From NCBI GenBank assembly GCA_016709725.1, contig JADJMG010000003.1, forward strand, positions 89,848-153,847: a stretch of 64,000 nucleotides of DNA, read 5' to 3'. Of the stretch, positions 28,231-38,290 are shown piece after piece (the stretch's first letter is position 1; every line of letters begins with the position of its first letter). A program made the position numbers and the translations under genes. A model generated the notes under the pieces. That model was not told the DNA's origin. It searched no databases and saw only the letters and a program-made list of their open reading frames with translations. This DNA comes from Bacteroidota bacterium (GTDB taxonomy: Bacteria > Bacteroidota > Bacteroidia > AKYH767-A > OLB10).

Positions 28231-29187
28231 TTAATAGCGATTTCCAATGGTCTTTGTTGGCATAAAATTTCGAATAGTGGACAAGTCATGATTCGTTAAT
28301 TCCACATTCAAGGTGCCATAATTCTCTTCAAGACGATGAATTTTTCTAGTACCAGGAATCGTTACGATTTTATCGTTTTGACTAAGAACCCAGGCAAGGG
28401 CAACTTGTGCTTTAGTAATTTTTTTGTCTTGTGCAATTTGCTCTACAACTTCTACAAATTTTAGATTTTCTTTAATCGCAGCCTCTGTAAATCGAGGAAG
28501 CGTAAGTCTCCAATCGGTTGCTTCTAAATCTGCGCGGCTTTTGATGGCACCTGTTAGGAACCCTCTCCCTAGAGGACTATATGCTACAAAGGTGATTCCG
28601 AGTTCTAGACACACATCTAAAATTTCTTGTTCGGGTTCGCGGCTCCACAAAGAATATTCGTTTTGCACTGCACTAAGCGGGTGAATTGCATGTGCTCTTC
28701 GAATCATTTCTACACTCGCTTCACAAATGCCTAAGTGTTTTACTTTTCCTTGTTTTACCAAATCACTCATGGCACCTACAATTTCTTCAATTTCTACTTT
28801 GGGGTCTTGTCGATGCATATAATATAAATCAATGGTGTCAACTCCCAAATTTTGTAGACTTTGTTCGCATGCTTGTCTTATATATTCTGGTTTACCATTG
28901 AGTCCAAGAAATTCACCATTGGATCCGCGCATCACAGCAAACTTGGTCGCTAAAATTAAATCACTCCAGCGTCCTTTAAATGCTTTTCCTAATAGTTGTT
29001 CATTCGCTCCCCAACCATACATGTCGGCTGTATCAAAAAAATTCACGCCTATATCGAGGGCTTTATGCAATGTATTGATGGATTCTTCTTCATTAAAGGA
29101 GCCATAAAACTCTGACATGCCCATGCAACCAAGTCCAATTCTATTCACCTTTAAATTACTATGGCCTAAAGTTGTTGTATGATTCAT
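28231..29187 (-). CDS. Aldo/keto reductase
   Basis: 318 residues, TIM-barrel NADPH oxidoreductase. NRIGLGCMGMSEFYGSF at residues 15-31, FFDTADMYGWGANEQLLGKAF with the catalytic Asp and Tyr, LATKFAV with the Lys, and YYMHRQDPKVEIEEIVGAM with the His. The C-terminal VTIPGTRKIHRLEENYG marks the AKR YakC-like group. Substrate unspecified. Confidence 0.93.
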   Translation of the reverse strand: MNHTTTLGHSNLKVNRIGLGCMGMSEFYGSFNEEESINTLHKALDIGVNFFDTADMYGWGANEQLLGKAFKGRWSDLILATKFAVMRGSNGEFLGLNGKPEYIRQACEQSLQNLGVDTIDLYYMHRQDPKVEIEEIVGAMSDLVKQGKVKHLGICEASVEMIRRAHAIHPLSAVQNEYSLWSREPEQEILDVCLELGITFVAYSPLGRGFLTGAIKSRADLEATDWRLTLPRFTEAAIKENLKFVEVVEQIAQDKKITKAQVALAWVLSQNDKIVTIPGTRKIHRLEENYGTLNVELTNHDLSTIRNFMPTKTIGNRY

Positions 29188-29397
29188 ATTTGTACGTTTT
29201 AATTTTTTTTATGATGAGATTTATTTCGCTGTTAAGTTGAGATTAAAGTTTACAGCAAAAACTTTTTGTTTATTCGAAGGGAGGTGATTTGGAATACGAT
29301 GCATTTATATGTGCAAATGTTCATTGAAATGTAAATTTTTAAATTAAGACATGATAAACATGTTGGGTAGGTGTTGTTAGTGAGTCATTTTTATTTC

Positions 29398-29841
29398 TTA
29401 TGGTTTTAAAGTCCATAACCAAGCATCGCCAATTTCATCGTCTTGCACAATTTCAGTAAAGATAAAGCTGTTGTTCTTTAAAATTTTTGTTGATGCGTTA
29501 TCTTCAGGTGCAGTCTTTGCTGTGATAATCACATTTGGATCGGCAATATGTGATATTTTAATAAGTTCTTTACAAGCAAAGGAAGCGATTCCTTGCCCTT
29601 CGAATTCTTCGAACGTCCAATATGCGATTTCAACTTTACCATGCTTTGGTTGCCCTATGAAACTACATGAACCAACCACTTTGTTTTGTTTTAAAATAAG
29701 ATAAGCAACCCATGGTAAATTAAAACCATTTTTTGGGTAATAGTCATCATAAATTTGCAACAAAGTTTGGCAGTTTGCTGAGTCAAATAAATGATCAGTT
29801 TTATCTTCATTTTTTTGTAGTATTCTTAGTTCCATTTTCAC
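29398..29841 (-). CDS. GNAT N-acetyltransferase
   Basis: 147 residues. The CoA-binding region FEEFEGQGIASFACKELI lies near residue 77. PEDNASTKILKNNSFIF near the end is a common GNAT motif, and DDEIGDAWLWTLKP ends the protein. A start two codons later (MELRILQ) is equally likely. Acceptor unknown. Confidence 0.88.
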   Translation of the reverse strand: MKMELRILQKNEDKTDHLFDSANCQTLLQIYDDYYPKNGFNLPWVAYLILKQNKVVGSCSFIGQPKHGKVEIAYWTFEEFEGQGIASFACKELIKISHIADPNVIITAKTAPEDNASTKILKNNSFIFTEIVQDDEIGDAWLWTLKP

Positions 29842-29896
29842 ATTTTATTTTCTAATGTCTTTTGTAATTTATTTATCACCTTATGACGGCTTTTCA

Positions 29897-29920
29897 ATGA
29901 CTGCGAACAGTTTCAGTCAT
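29897..29920. repeat. Small inverted repeat
   Basis: ATGACTG and CAGTCAT arms 10 bases apart in the space between the GNAT gene and a gene remnant. It may be a weak transcription stop or binding site. Confidence 0.3.
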
Positions 29921-29976
29921 AGAGTTGACGGGTTTTTTGAAACCGCAGATTGACTTTGAGCCCCAAAGTTAATTAA

Positions 29977-30126
29977 TCAAATGTTTTTAATTGCACTGTC
30001 CGCCCATTCACCCAACTTTCTGTAAACATTTTGCTGTACTGATTGGCGGAAAGATCTTGTTCCGATTTCCCAATCGGCAAACGCCATCAATTGAAATTTG
30101 CCTACTTTAAGGCTAGGTGTGTTGTA
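29977..30126 (-). pseudogene. Short remnant of an unknown gene
   Basis: A 49-codon open stretch without its own start: KVGKFQLMAFADWEIGTRSF followed by RQSVQQNVYRKLGEWADSAI. The codon pattern is that of real protein and the end looks like a helical C-terminus. The rest of the gene is missing. No family recognised. Confidence 0.4.
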
Positions 30127-30211
30127 TCAGCCAAAGGCGTGATAGAACTCTTTAAAATGCACGAATGACTTCGGAAACTTCTTTTCGAAACATGAACTAG
30201 ACTTATTCATT

Positions 30212-32643
30212 TTAAAATTCAAAAATTAAACCTAGCGTCGGTACAATGCTTAATTCCTTGTTGGGTAATATCACAGGAATTGCATTAGAGCCATCCTGCT
30301 GTATTGTGTTATTGTCTGTTGTTTGAAAGCCTGTATTATCCGAAGTTCTTTTAAAAGTATAATCGGGATTGCTTTGATTTTTAAAACCAAGCACATTTTG
30401 TATATCAAGATAAACATCAAGTGTTGTCTTCTTGAAATTTATTTTTTATCAACTCTTAAATCAAGTTGATTAAAAGCCATGAGCCTTTCGGAATTTAACT
30501 TTGTGTTGTCAAGCGTTCCTTGCCCAAGTAGCAAATACGTTTGTTGAGAAACGGCCATGTCATACGGTGTGTACGGTGACCCACCCGCAAACCTATATTT
30601 TAAACCCATCTCCCAGCCTCGTTTAAACTTTTTACCAAGTGTTGCAGAAATTAAATGCTGGTTGTCCCACGATGAAGGAATTAATTTTCCGTTGTCTCCT
30701 GAAAATATACTTCTAACAAAAGTGTAACTCACCACATAGAAAATATTTTTGATTAACTTTTGTTGAACAAATATTTCAAAGCCATACGTTTCACCTTTTC
30801 CTGTACTTTTTATTTCTTCGCTTCCAATGGAACCAAAATTCGCACCTTGGTTGGCTAAAGAAACTCCTGTGGAGGTTGACACAGGATAATCGTTATATTG
30901 TTTATAGAAGCCTTCAACGGTTACCCTAAAGGCTTCATTCGGCATATACTGAGTTCCTAAAACATAGTGTATAGATTGAATATACTTCATATCTTTATTG
31001 ACCAATACATCGTTGTCATCTTTGTAGCCAAGTGTTGTGTAAGTAGGAATTTTATAATAGGTTCCGATGGAGCCAGTCAAGTCAAACTTTGAACTGATGT
31101 GATACGACAGTGAAAGCCGGGGCGACAACGTTTTTAAAGGATTGTCTCCATCTTTCATGAAACTATTCATATCGGTTCTAAATCCTAGTGAGAACAATAA
31201 TTTTTCATTAAAAATGTTTTTAGCAATCTGACCAAATAAACCATATTTAAAGAACTCAATATCACTTTTAAATTTTACAAACTGTGCTGGGGTAGTTTCA
31301 TTTCCTAAACTATCAGTGACGCTGTTCGTGACTTTACTATATAAATCCGTGTTGTATTTGACATATTGAGTCATTACCCCAAAAGTTATTTTCCAGGCAT
31401 TTACATATTTATTGTAATCGAACTTGAATTTGTTTTCGATTTCTTGTGATTTTAGTTCAAATGTTCTTTTTGATTCAATTTGATTTTCATCTTCAAATTT
31501 ATCCAATGTGTTTTGAAACATGTTCCGACTTGCAATAAAATTAATAAATCCTTTTTCTATTTTTCGATTCAAAATAAAACCAGTTGTGTAATTCCATTGA
31601 TTGATATAGGGCAGTGAGCGGGTAATGTAAATATTTTCGGGAGTGCTATTTTTAGTTTGAGCAAATTTGAATCGATCTATTGCACCTATTCCAATGGCTG
31701 ATAATGATGTTTTAGCATTAAATTTATGCGTCACCTTATATTGAAAATCATAAAAATTAGGTCTGATGGGTAAATCAATAGCTTTGAAAAGTAAATCCAA
31801 ATAAGACTTTCTAACGGAAGCTAAAAAAGTTGTTTTAGAATTTATAGGTCCTTCTAAAGTGGCTACTGCTTCAGTTAAACTTAATCGAACATTTCCAGAA
31901 ATTCTTTCTCTGTTTCCATCACGTTGTTTAATGACGAAGGTTGAAGCTAATGCATTATCATACCTCGCATCAAAGGCAGAAGATGATAATTTTAAGTCTT
32001 CGATAAAAGAAACATTAAGGATACCTTGTGCCCCTCCTGAACTCCCTTGTGTTTGAAAATGATTTAACACAGGAATTTCAACGCCATCTAAATAGTATAC
32101 ATTCTCATTGGGTGCTCCACCTCTGATAATTACATCATTTCTTGATGCACCACCACTGCTGGTTCCCACACCAGGAAGTGTTTGAATAACTCTGGAGACA
32201 TCAAAATTTCCACCAGGATTAGCTTTGATCTCTTCCGTAGTAAGTTGTTGAACGGACAATGGAGTAATTAAATCTGTTGCTACTGCTGATCTCCCTTTGT
32301 CATAAGTTACTGTTACTTCCGTTAAATTGGTTGCACTTGGTTCCAATTCAAAGTTTACAACTTGTGCATTTCCTGCGGTAACAACAATATTGAATTTTAA
32401 CTGAGATTGATATCCCAGGGAAGAAATTTTTAGGTTGCAATTTCCTACAGGGACTATAAGCTTATAGTTGCCATCTATATCTGTAGCGGTGCCATTGGTA
32501 GTTTGTTCAACGACTATTGATGCACCTATTATTGTTTCTGCGGTATTCTTATCTCGAACGTTACCCATTATTACCCCAGTCGTTTGTGCAAAAGCAACTT
32601 CTACGCTAAATAGGATGAAAATGAGAATTAGTTTTATGTGCAT
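30212..32643 (-). CDS. TonB-dependent outer-membrane receptor, frameshifted
   Basis: A joined model of about 810 residues from the ATG at 32643 (MHIKLILIFILFSVEVAFAQ signal). Residues 30-110 are a carboxypeptidase-like regulatory domain (GNVRDKNTAETIIGASIVVE, TDIDGNYKLIVP). The plug has NDVIIRGGAPNENVYYLDGVEIP, and a 22-strand barrel pattern follows to the final LGLIFEF. The main frame ends at 30439 after RVDKK. Adding one A to the A6 run (T6 at 30442-30447) restores INFKKTTLDVYLDIQNVLGF and leads to the true end. The substrate is unknown. No SusD partner is next to it. Confidence 0.9.
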
Positions 32644-32670
32644 TGGAATGTATATATTAAATGTGTGCAT

Positions 32671-33034
32671 TGGTTTGGGCTCGCTTATAACGTTTAACCG
32701 CTACAAGAGTTTTTAGTGAAGGCATCACATTTAGTTTTTTTATTTCTTTTTTCATTAAAAGCAGGTTTTTAGGTTAATTTCTATCTCAAATCGTTAGTTA
32801 ATTGCAGATTTTAAAATCGAAACAATAGATTTCTTCTACGGCAACTTAGAAAGTTTTAATGGGAGTATTTTAGGTACTGTTTTCAAAGTTAGTATTTTTA
32901 AAAAATTATTTAAAATGAATATTAGAGCCTCATAGCTCAATATTTTCTGAAAACTATATGACCTGTATTTAAAACCTTGATCAAATTCTTTTAGCCAATT
33001 AGAATCTTCAAGATTTAGTCAATGTATGAGCGCT
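32671..33034. other. Intergenic, no gene seen
   Basis: 364 bp upstream of the TonB receptor. No frame with coding character, no RNA recognised. Confidence 0.5.
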
Positions 33035-33065
33035 ACTACAAGTTTTCAATAAAAGTTTTTGTAGT
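33035..33065. terminator. Stem-loop after YciI-like gene
   Basis: ACTACAA and TTGTAGT arms with inner A/T pairing, 16 nt past the stop of the minus-strand gene at 33082. No strong T-run, so the terminator call is tentative. Confidence 0.35.
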
Positions 33066-33081
33066 CTTGACAACAATTATT

Positions 33082-33564
33082 TTAAGGTTTTACTTTCCAT
33101 ATTTTTTCGGAAATTGGTAAGTATTCGGGTAGTGCAGCTGAGCCGAACCAAGTAAATATTTCGTAATCCAACAATCCGTTTTTAATGGCTTGGTCGGTTT
33201 GCAATAATTGGGTAGCTTCCTCTAATGATTTTAGGTTATTTAAAATAAAAATCCCTCTATAGTTATTTTCATTTTTCTTTAGTGGTCCTGCTATAATTAG
33301 TTTTCCTTCTTGAACTAAACGGTTAATATTGTCCATATGTCCACGAAAACTTGCATTAATGAATTCTTTGTCAGCGGTCTTATTACTTCCAGTTTTTAGA
33401 ATTACTAAAAAATAACTTTTCATTCCATAATCATCTCCACCCAATTTATCGGCCAACTCCTTATTGTAATTGGGATTTGTTATCATCGAATCTTCTGTTG
33501 CATTTGTTTGTGCAAAAGTCAAGTTCGTTAAGAAGATTAGTATTAAAGCCAGAAGTTGTTTCAT
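33082..33564 (-). CDS. Exported YciI-like protein
   Basis: About 160 residues from the ATG at 33564, starting with a signal peptide (MKQLLALILIFLTNLTFAQ). The mature protein has YFLVILKTGSNKTADKEFIN, FRGHMDNINRLVQEGKLIIAGPLKKNENNYRGIFIL and LLQTDQAIKNGLLDYEIFTW, which is the YciI ferredoxin-like fold. The His in FRGHM matches the usual active-site-like position. An exported YciI protein is uncommon, as most are cytoplasmic. Confidence 0.8.
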   Translation of the reverse strand: MKQLLALILIFLTNLTFAQTNATEDSMITNPNYNKELADKLGGDDYGMKSYFLVILKTGSNKTADKEFINASFRGHMDNINRLVQEGKLIIAGPLKKNENNYRGIFILNNLKSLEEATQLLQTDQAIKNGLLDYEIFTWFGSAALPEYLPISEKIWKVKP

Positions 33565-33742
33565 TTTTATTTTATGTTTATGTATTATTGTTTTCAATTA
33601 CCTGTTTCGATCGGAGCATGGCTAATATTTTCGCAATGGTTTTCGACTAGCTTCTGATTTGGCGAATATAATGAGAAATACGAAATGTTTCTTCATGCAT
33701 ATAAATCTCGTTCAGGAATTCATACTGTTAGTGGTTCATGGT

Positions 33743-34096
33743 TTATTTTCCAGTTGTTGCTGTTTCTCGTATTTCTACACTGGTATTTTGTCCATTTAAG
33801 ATTGGGCATCTCTTAGGAATCTTTGATGCTTCATCAAGATTTTCAGCTAAAACAATGATGTAGCCTGCAATGGAATTATTGTCGGCGATGTGTGGTGTTT
33901 CCACCACCTCGTTGTTTGATTTTAGCACCCGTCCTTGTCGCGAAAAATGGTTTCCACCGTCTGCCAATTGGTCGTTGACAGCAATTTCGTTTATCCAACT
34001 TAACCACTGTTGCATATAGGTTTCCATTTGCTTTTTGGTGGGTTGTGCTTCCTCGTTTGTTATGTCCATACGGAACAGCAATACGAATTCTTTCAT
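33743..34096 (-). CDS. YciI-family protein
   Basis: 117 residues, cytoplasmic. MKEFVLLFRMDITNEEAQPT, then WLSWINEIAVNDQLADGGNHF and GYIIVLAENLDEASKIPKRCP. This is the YCII-related group with the ferredoxin-like dimer fold often found near sigma factors. No sigma factor is near here. A paralogue sits just downstream. Confidence 0.85.
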   Translation of the reverse strand: MKEFVLLFRMDITNEEAQPTKKQMETYMQQWLSWINEIAVNDQLADGGNHFSRQGRVLKSNNEVVETPHIADNNSIAGYIIVLAENLDEASKIPKRCPILNGQNTSVEIRETATTGK

Positions 34097-34313
34097 TTTA
34101 GATGCTGTTAGTTTTGAAGATGTCTGTTACTATGATCACTTATGGGTGTATGTAATTGTAGTGCAGTTTTCTGCATAGAAACGCTTTTGCTTTAAACAAA
34201 GGTAAGTGGGAAGAACACACTTTCCAAACGTCAAAGGCAACATCCCAATTACCTACGGTCAGACAATGTCAACTTTTTGTCGATACCATGGTCAGTGCAG
34301 TCACAAAAATTAG

Positions 34314-34805
34314 TTATCGATTTAAATTCCAAATTGAAAAATTTAACAAGGTGGCAAATGATACCCACGCAATGTAAGGTACAAGTAACCAGGCTGCCAC
34401 TTTTGAAAACTTTGAAAATGTTACAATAGTTATAATAATTACTACATCCATTAAAAGAATGTCAAGCAAAGCAAGGGCCGGCGAGTGAAATTTGAAGAAG
34501 AGTATACTCCACCAAAAATTTAAAAAGAGTTGTAAGCCAAATAAAGAATAAGCGCTGCGTTTGTTTAGCTCCGTTGTTTTATGATTCCAAATTATTCCTA
34601 AAGAAATTCCCATCAGCAAATAAAGCGTTGTCCATACTGGTGCAAAAAGATAGGCAGGTGGATTCCAGGATGGGGTATTGAGACTATCAAACCATACATT
34701 GTTGTTCGCACTGGCCAATAGTCCGCTAATGATTCCGGCACCTTCACATAGAAGAATGGCAATGATGTATTTCCAAGTAGGAACTATTTTATGGGGTGAT
34801 TCCAT
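34314..34805 (-). CDS. tspO: TspO/MBR tryptophan-rich sensory protein
   Basis: About 163 residues from the ATG at 34805. The frame reaches 34910, but the first 35 residues look unlike the family. Five helices. WFDSLNTPSWNPPAYLFAPVWTTLYLLMGISLG is the TspO signature with its Pro-Pro and Trp residues. LFLNFWWSILFF and PYIAWVSFATLLNFSIWNLN hold the conserved Trp and Asn of helices 3 and 5. TspO binds porphyrins and takes part in tetrapyrrole stress responses. Confidence 0.93.
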   Translation of the reverse strand: MESPHKIVPTWKYIIAILLCEGAGIISGLLASANNNVWFDSLNTPSWNPPAYLFAPVWTTLYLLMGISLGIIWNHKTTELNKRSAYSLFGLQLFLNFWWSILFFKFHSPALALLDILLMDVVIIITIVTFSKFSKVAAWLLVPYIAWVSFATLLNFSIWNLNR

Positions 34806-35010
34806 TTTTAAAAGTTTAGCATGCATTAGGCAACGATGCAAAAGTAGGATTTCAGTTGAACTAAGTATTACATAATTTTTGAAAAGAGTTACAAGGTTCT
34901 CACCTTGCACAAATGATCAGTTTAATATTTTAGATGTTAGAATAGATGGGCTTAACAAACTTGTATTTAGTTATAGAAATTTGGAAGGGATATCAGTCGA
35001 AACTATGATG

Positions 35011-35346
35011 TTAGTCAAGGAGGTTCTGTTTGATATTTACATAGTCACAGTCGGGTTTCCGATATCGAATTTCGATGCTTCTTTTTGAAATACACTGAAA
35101 TATGTACGCAACGATTATTTGAATCAAAGCTACTATAGCATTACTTACATTGGGGCCAAGTCCATATTCATCATGGCCGAATAATGTCTTTGAGTAAAAT
35201 TGAAAGCTAATCCAACTTAAAAGCAATACAAGTATATTAATAATGACAAACCATTTGAAGTAAGGCGTTTTGATTACAAGATAAATAGAGTAAGCCCATA
35301 CCAAAGGCAATAACATTAAACTTCCATATAAAATTTTGTCAATCAT
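35011..35346 (-). CDS. Small membrane protein, function unknown
   Basis: 111 residues with three hydrophobic helices (LYGSLMLLPLVWAYSIYLVI, FKWFVIINILVLLLSWISFQF and VSNAIVALIQIIVAYIFQC). The C-terminus is charged and polar. HDEYGLGPN between helices 2 and 3 faces one side. No family recognised. Confidence 0.6.
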   Translation of the reverse strand: MIDKILYGSLMLLPLVWAYSIYLVIKTPYFKWFVIINILVLLLSWISFQFYSKTLFGHDEYGLGPNVSNAIVALIQIIVAYIFQCISKRSIEIRYRKPDCDYVNIKQNLLD

Positions 35347-35370
35347 GTTTTGTACCTATCGAAGAAGGGA

Positions 35371-35386
35371 CCTGCCTGGCGGCAGG
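35371..35386. repeat. CCTGCC/GGCAGG hairpin
   Basis: CCTGCC-TGGC-GGCAGG, GC-rich in an AT-rich gap, right after the start of the membrane protein gene. The preceding GGGACCTGCCT resembles pieces of the attC-like sites at 46.5 and 53.8 kb, but the AACGTT core is missing. Confidence 0.4.
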
Positions 35387-35617
35387 CTAAAGAAGTAAGA
35401 AAAAGCAGTTTTAATTCTCTCATCTGGATTTGCACTACACTGTTTGTTACTTACACTCAATTTGACTCACTAACAATCCTTTTCTTTTTAAGACTACTTT
35501 TAATTTTTATTGTTTGCGAATACCCAACTACACATAGAAAAAATCGATTTGGATCATTCATAAAAACAAAAGAGTTCATCCATTTCTGAATGAACTCTTT
35601 AAACATTGATGAAATAT

Positions 35618-36751
35618 TTATTTCGTTATGATTAATTTTTCAGTTTTAATAAAGTCACCGAATTGTAATTTCAAGAAATAAACACCTGCATTTATTTCTT
35701 CTATATTCCAAGAAACTGAATGTTCTCCTTCTTCAAGAAAATGATCAGTAAGTGTTTTTACTAGACGTCCGTGAAAATCAAAAATCATTAATGAAACTTT
35801 TTCTGATTGTTCAAGTGAAAAAGAAATAGTTGTTGATCCCGATGTTTCGAGAGAAATTGGGTTAGGAGCGATTTTTAATTCATAAGGACTTTCTAATTGC
35901 TCTGTAAATACTTCATCGAATAATCTACAAGGAACAGTCACCGTTCTTGTTCCAGATCCTTTACTTCCACAGCTATTAGTGACCTTACATTTATATACTC
36001 CGGCTGTTTTTGCAACATAAGTTTTCGCTGTTGCTCCTGCAATGTTAACATTATTCTTTTTCCATTGATATTGATACCCTGTTCCATTTGCAGTAAGTGT
36101 TACACTATCGCCATTGCAAAAAGATAATGAACCGCTTTGAGTTAGGTAAACTGTTGGAGTTGCGCAACTGGTTTCTCCGGCACGGATGGGTTGGTTAGGG
36201 ATTGTGTTGTAAGCGTAATCTTTAATTATGAAAGTTGGTTGAGATCCAAAAACAACCTGCATTCGTGCCCATCCGTAATAAGTATTTGCCCCAACAATTA
36301 ATTTTAGCCCCAAGTAACGATCAACTGAGTTTGGCCATAAATTAAGGGTGCCAGTACCGCAATTACCCCAATATTTATTAAACACAAATCCGGAGGCGGA
36401 TAAACTAAGTCCTGATGAAATGACATTATCGAAATTCATTGCAAGCGGATAAGTTGTGTTTGTAACCGCAACTACAGCATTGGTGTTAAGAGCAGAAACC
36501 GAAACAGAACTTCTGTAAACCAAACCACCATGTTGACAAATGTTACCATTACGAATGCTCGAAATTGAATAATCGCTGACCCCATCATTATTTAAATCAA
36601 CATTATATGATTTGGTGCATGCACTGCCTATACAGGTAATAGTCGAATCAGGATTCACATCCGTGTAAATAATCTGTGCATTTGCACTTGCAGAAAACAT
36701 CATTGCTGTAACGATGAAAGCTGAAAGCCTTTTTAGTAGTTGTTTTTTCAT
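35618..36751 (-). CDS. Secreted Ig-like protein with T9SS sorting domain
   Basis: 377 residues. Signal peptide (ASANAQ), then an N-terminal region with VNLNNDGVSDYSI-like Ca-binding style motif at about residue 50 (DLNNDGVSDYSI). An Ig-like domain covers residues 195-275 (CNGDSVTLTANGTGYQYQWK). The C-terminus is a T9SS sorting domain (APNPISLETS, VYFLKLQFGDFIKTEKLIITK). It follows a paralogue by 47 nt. The Ig domain differs from that paralogue by only a few residues. Confidence 0.85.
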   Translation of the reverse strand: MKKQLLKRLSAFIVTAMMFSASANAQIIYTDVNPDSTITCIGSACTKSYNVDLNNDGVSDYSISSIRNGNICQHGGLVYRSSVSVSALNTNAVVAVTNTTYPLAMNFDNVISSGLSLSASGFVFNKYWGNCGTGTLNLWPNSVDRYLGLKLIVGANTYYGWARMQVVFGSQPTFIIKDYAYNTIPNQPIRAGETSCATPTVYLTQSGSLSFCNGDSVTLTANGTGYQYQWKKNNVNIAGATAKTYVAKTAGVYKCKVTNSCGSKGSGTRTVTVPCRLFDEVFTEQLESPYELKIAPNPISLETSGSTTISFSLEQSEKVSLMIFDFHGRLVKTLTDHFLEEGEHSVSWNIEEINAGVYFLKLQFGDFIKTEKLIITK

Positions 36752-36798
36752 TTTGTTGAATTTTTTGAAGTTTATAAATCAGGTTAACCTGAATGCTG

Positions 36799-37941
36799 TT
36801 ATTTAGTAACCGAGAAAGTTTTCGTTTCAAAATTTTCTCCGCTACTCCATCTGATCACATACATTCCTGAAGCAAAGCTGCTAACATCAACATGTGTTTG
36901 TACTGCATTTATTTTTTCTGAATAAACTATTTGTCCGAAAAGATTTAAAATTTGTATTTCACTTTGTTCATCATTCTCATAGGTATCAGAAGTAAATTTT
37001 ATCGTTACATAATTTGTTGCAGGATTTGGATAAACTGATAGCTGTTCTAATGTTTCCACCATGTTTTCATTTGACATTCTACAAGGAACAGTAACCGTTC
37101 TTGTTCCGGAACCTTTGCTTCCGCAACTGTTGGTTACTTTGCATTTGTAGATACCTGCTGTTTTTGCAGCATATGTCTTTGCAGTTGCTCCTGCAATGTT
37201 TACATTATTCTTTTTCCATTGGTATTGATAACCCGTTCCGTTTGCAGTGAGTGTTACACTATCGCCATTGCAAAATGATAGAGAACCGCTTTGAGTAAGG
37301 TAAACGGTTGGCGTTGTGCAACTGGTTTCTCCAGCAAGGATGGGTTGGTTGGGAACTGAATTGTAAGCATAGTCCTTAATGGTTAAAATGGCAGCATTTG
37401 CTCCGCTCGTAAAAGCGGCAGCGTTCAATTGAATCCAGCAATAGTGGGTTTGCCCTCCTACAATAACTTTAAGACCCAAAAATCCATCTGTGCCAGTATT
37501 CCAGTTTCCCGAGTTAGTAGTATTACCATTAGCTAATTTTTTTTCAAAGAGTAGTTGGTTGGTTACAGTACTCCAATTGGCATTAGCACTTATAATGGCA
37601 TTTAGATTCATCTTAGCTGGAAATCCTAAACTACCTGTTAGGATGGCACTACCGTTTAGAGGGGTTGCCCTAATTGTTCCAGCTGTATAACCAGTATTTT
37701 GTGGGGGAAATCCTCCTGTGATAATACTTGTAATCAAAGTAAACTTCAAATCGGGTATGCCATCATTGTTAAAATCCCTACTTTGTTCAATGCTATAGTG
37801 ACCTCTTTGATTAAGTCTAGTCCGGATAATTGAAGTATCAGGATTGATATCCGTATAAGCAATCTGTGCATTTGCACTTGTTGAAAACAGCATTGTCATA
37901 ATTATGAAAGCTAATAGCTTTGTTTGTAGTTGTAGTTTCAT
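36799..37941 (-). CDS. Secreted Ig-like protein with T9SS sorting domain
   Basis: 380 residues. Signal peptide (TSANAQ), RDFNNDGIPDLKF near residue 58, Ig-like domain at residues 207-290, and a T9SS type A sorting domain (SVYPNPATNYVTIKF, SGMYVIRWSSGENFETKTFSVTK). Paralogue of the next gene. The inner Ig segment is almost identical in both, but N- and C-terminal parts differ. The first gene of a two-gene unit with its own promoter region at 38011-38058. Confidence 0.85.
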   Translation of the reverse strand: MKLQLQTKLLAFIIMTMLFSTSANAQIAYTDINPDTSIIRTRLNQRGHYSIEQSRDFNNDGIPDLKFTLITSIITGGFPPQNTGYTAGTIRATPLNGSAILTGSLGFPAKMNLNAIISANANWSTVTNQLLFEKKLANGNTTNSGNWNTGTDGFLGLKVIVGGQTHYCWIQLNAAAFTSGANAAILTIKDYAYNSVPNQPILAGETSCTTPTVYLTQSGSLSFCNGDSVTLTANGTGYQYQWKKNNVNIAGATAKTYAAKTAGIYKCKVTNSCGSKGSGTRTVTVPCRMSNENMVETLEQLSVYPNPATNYVTIKFTSDTYENDEQSEIQILNLFGQIVYSEKINAVQTHVDVSSFASGMYVIRWSSGENFETKTFSVTK

Positions 37942-38290
37942 TTTGATTTGTTTTTTGGGTTATCTTATACTAGATGTTGATTAATTTAAAGCGCTCAATA
38001 ATTATATCGTCAAAAGTACATTGCACCGCCGTTGGTCGTACTACCTGAAATGGGTAGTTTTGCTTCGGCAAGATCAGCACAAGTGATAGCGCGAGACTGA
38101 ACCTTCCCGAAAAGCGGGACAGGTGGCTAAATGGATCGGCTTGCCTCCGGAAAGTTAAATGAGTAACAGGATTTATGTTCGACTCAAATGAGATCGCAGC
38201 TTTATTAAGAGAATGTTAACAATAAACATACAACTCTGGTTGGGTCCAACCCTTAACAGAATGCTTGTGCGGAGAAATTTAAACAGACTC
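37942..38290. other. Intergenic with promoter and operator
   Basis: 349 bp between the T9SS pair and the LuxR response regulator. It holds the promoter and palindrome described below and GC-richer sequence around 38090-38160 without a recognisable gene or tRNA. Confidence 0.5.
38011..38058 (-). promoter_or_regulatory. Promoter -7 box with upstream ACTACC palindrome
   Basis: Read on the minus strand, TACTTTTG (38011-38018) matches the TAnnTTTG -7 box. A palindrome ACTACC-N7-GGTAGT covers 38040-38058, centred about 35 bp upstream of the box, where an activator would bind. It serves the T9SS gene starting at 37941. A close copy of the palindrome is at 38975-38993, before the LuxR regulator. Confidence 0.55.

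Noticed and set aside
35371..35386. CCTGCC hairpin as another attC-like site
   Set aside because: It lacks both AACGTTAG and GCCTAAC-type ends and the long arms. It is at most a fragment.
38095..38160. GC-richer stretch as a possible tRNA
   Set aside because: No cloverleaf, no TTCAA-type T-loop and no acceptor stem could be formed.
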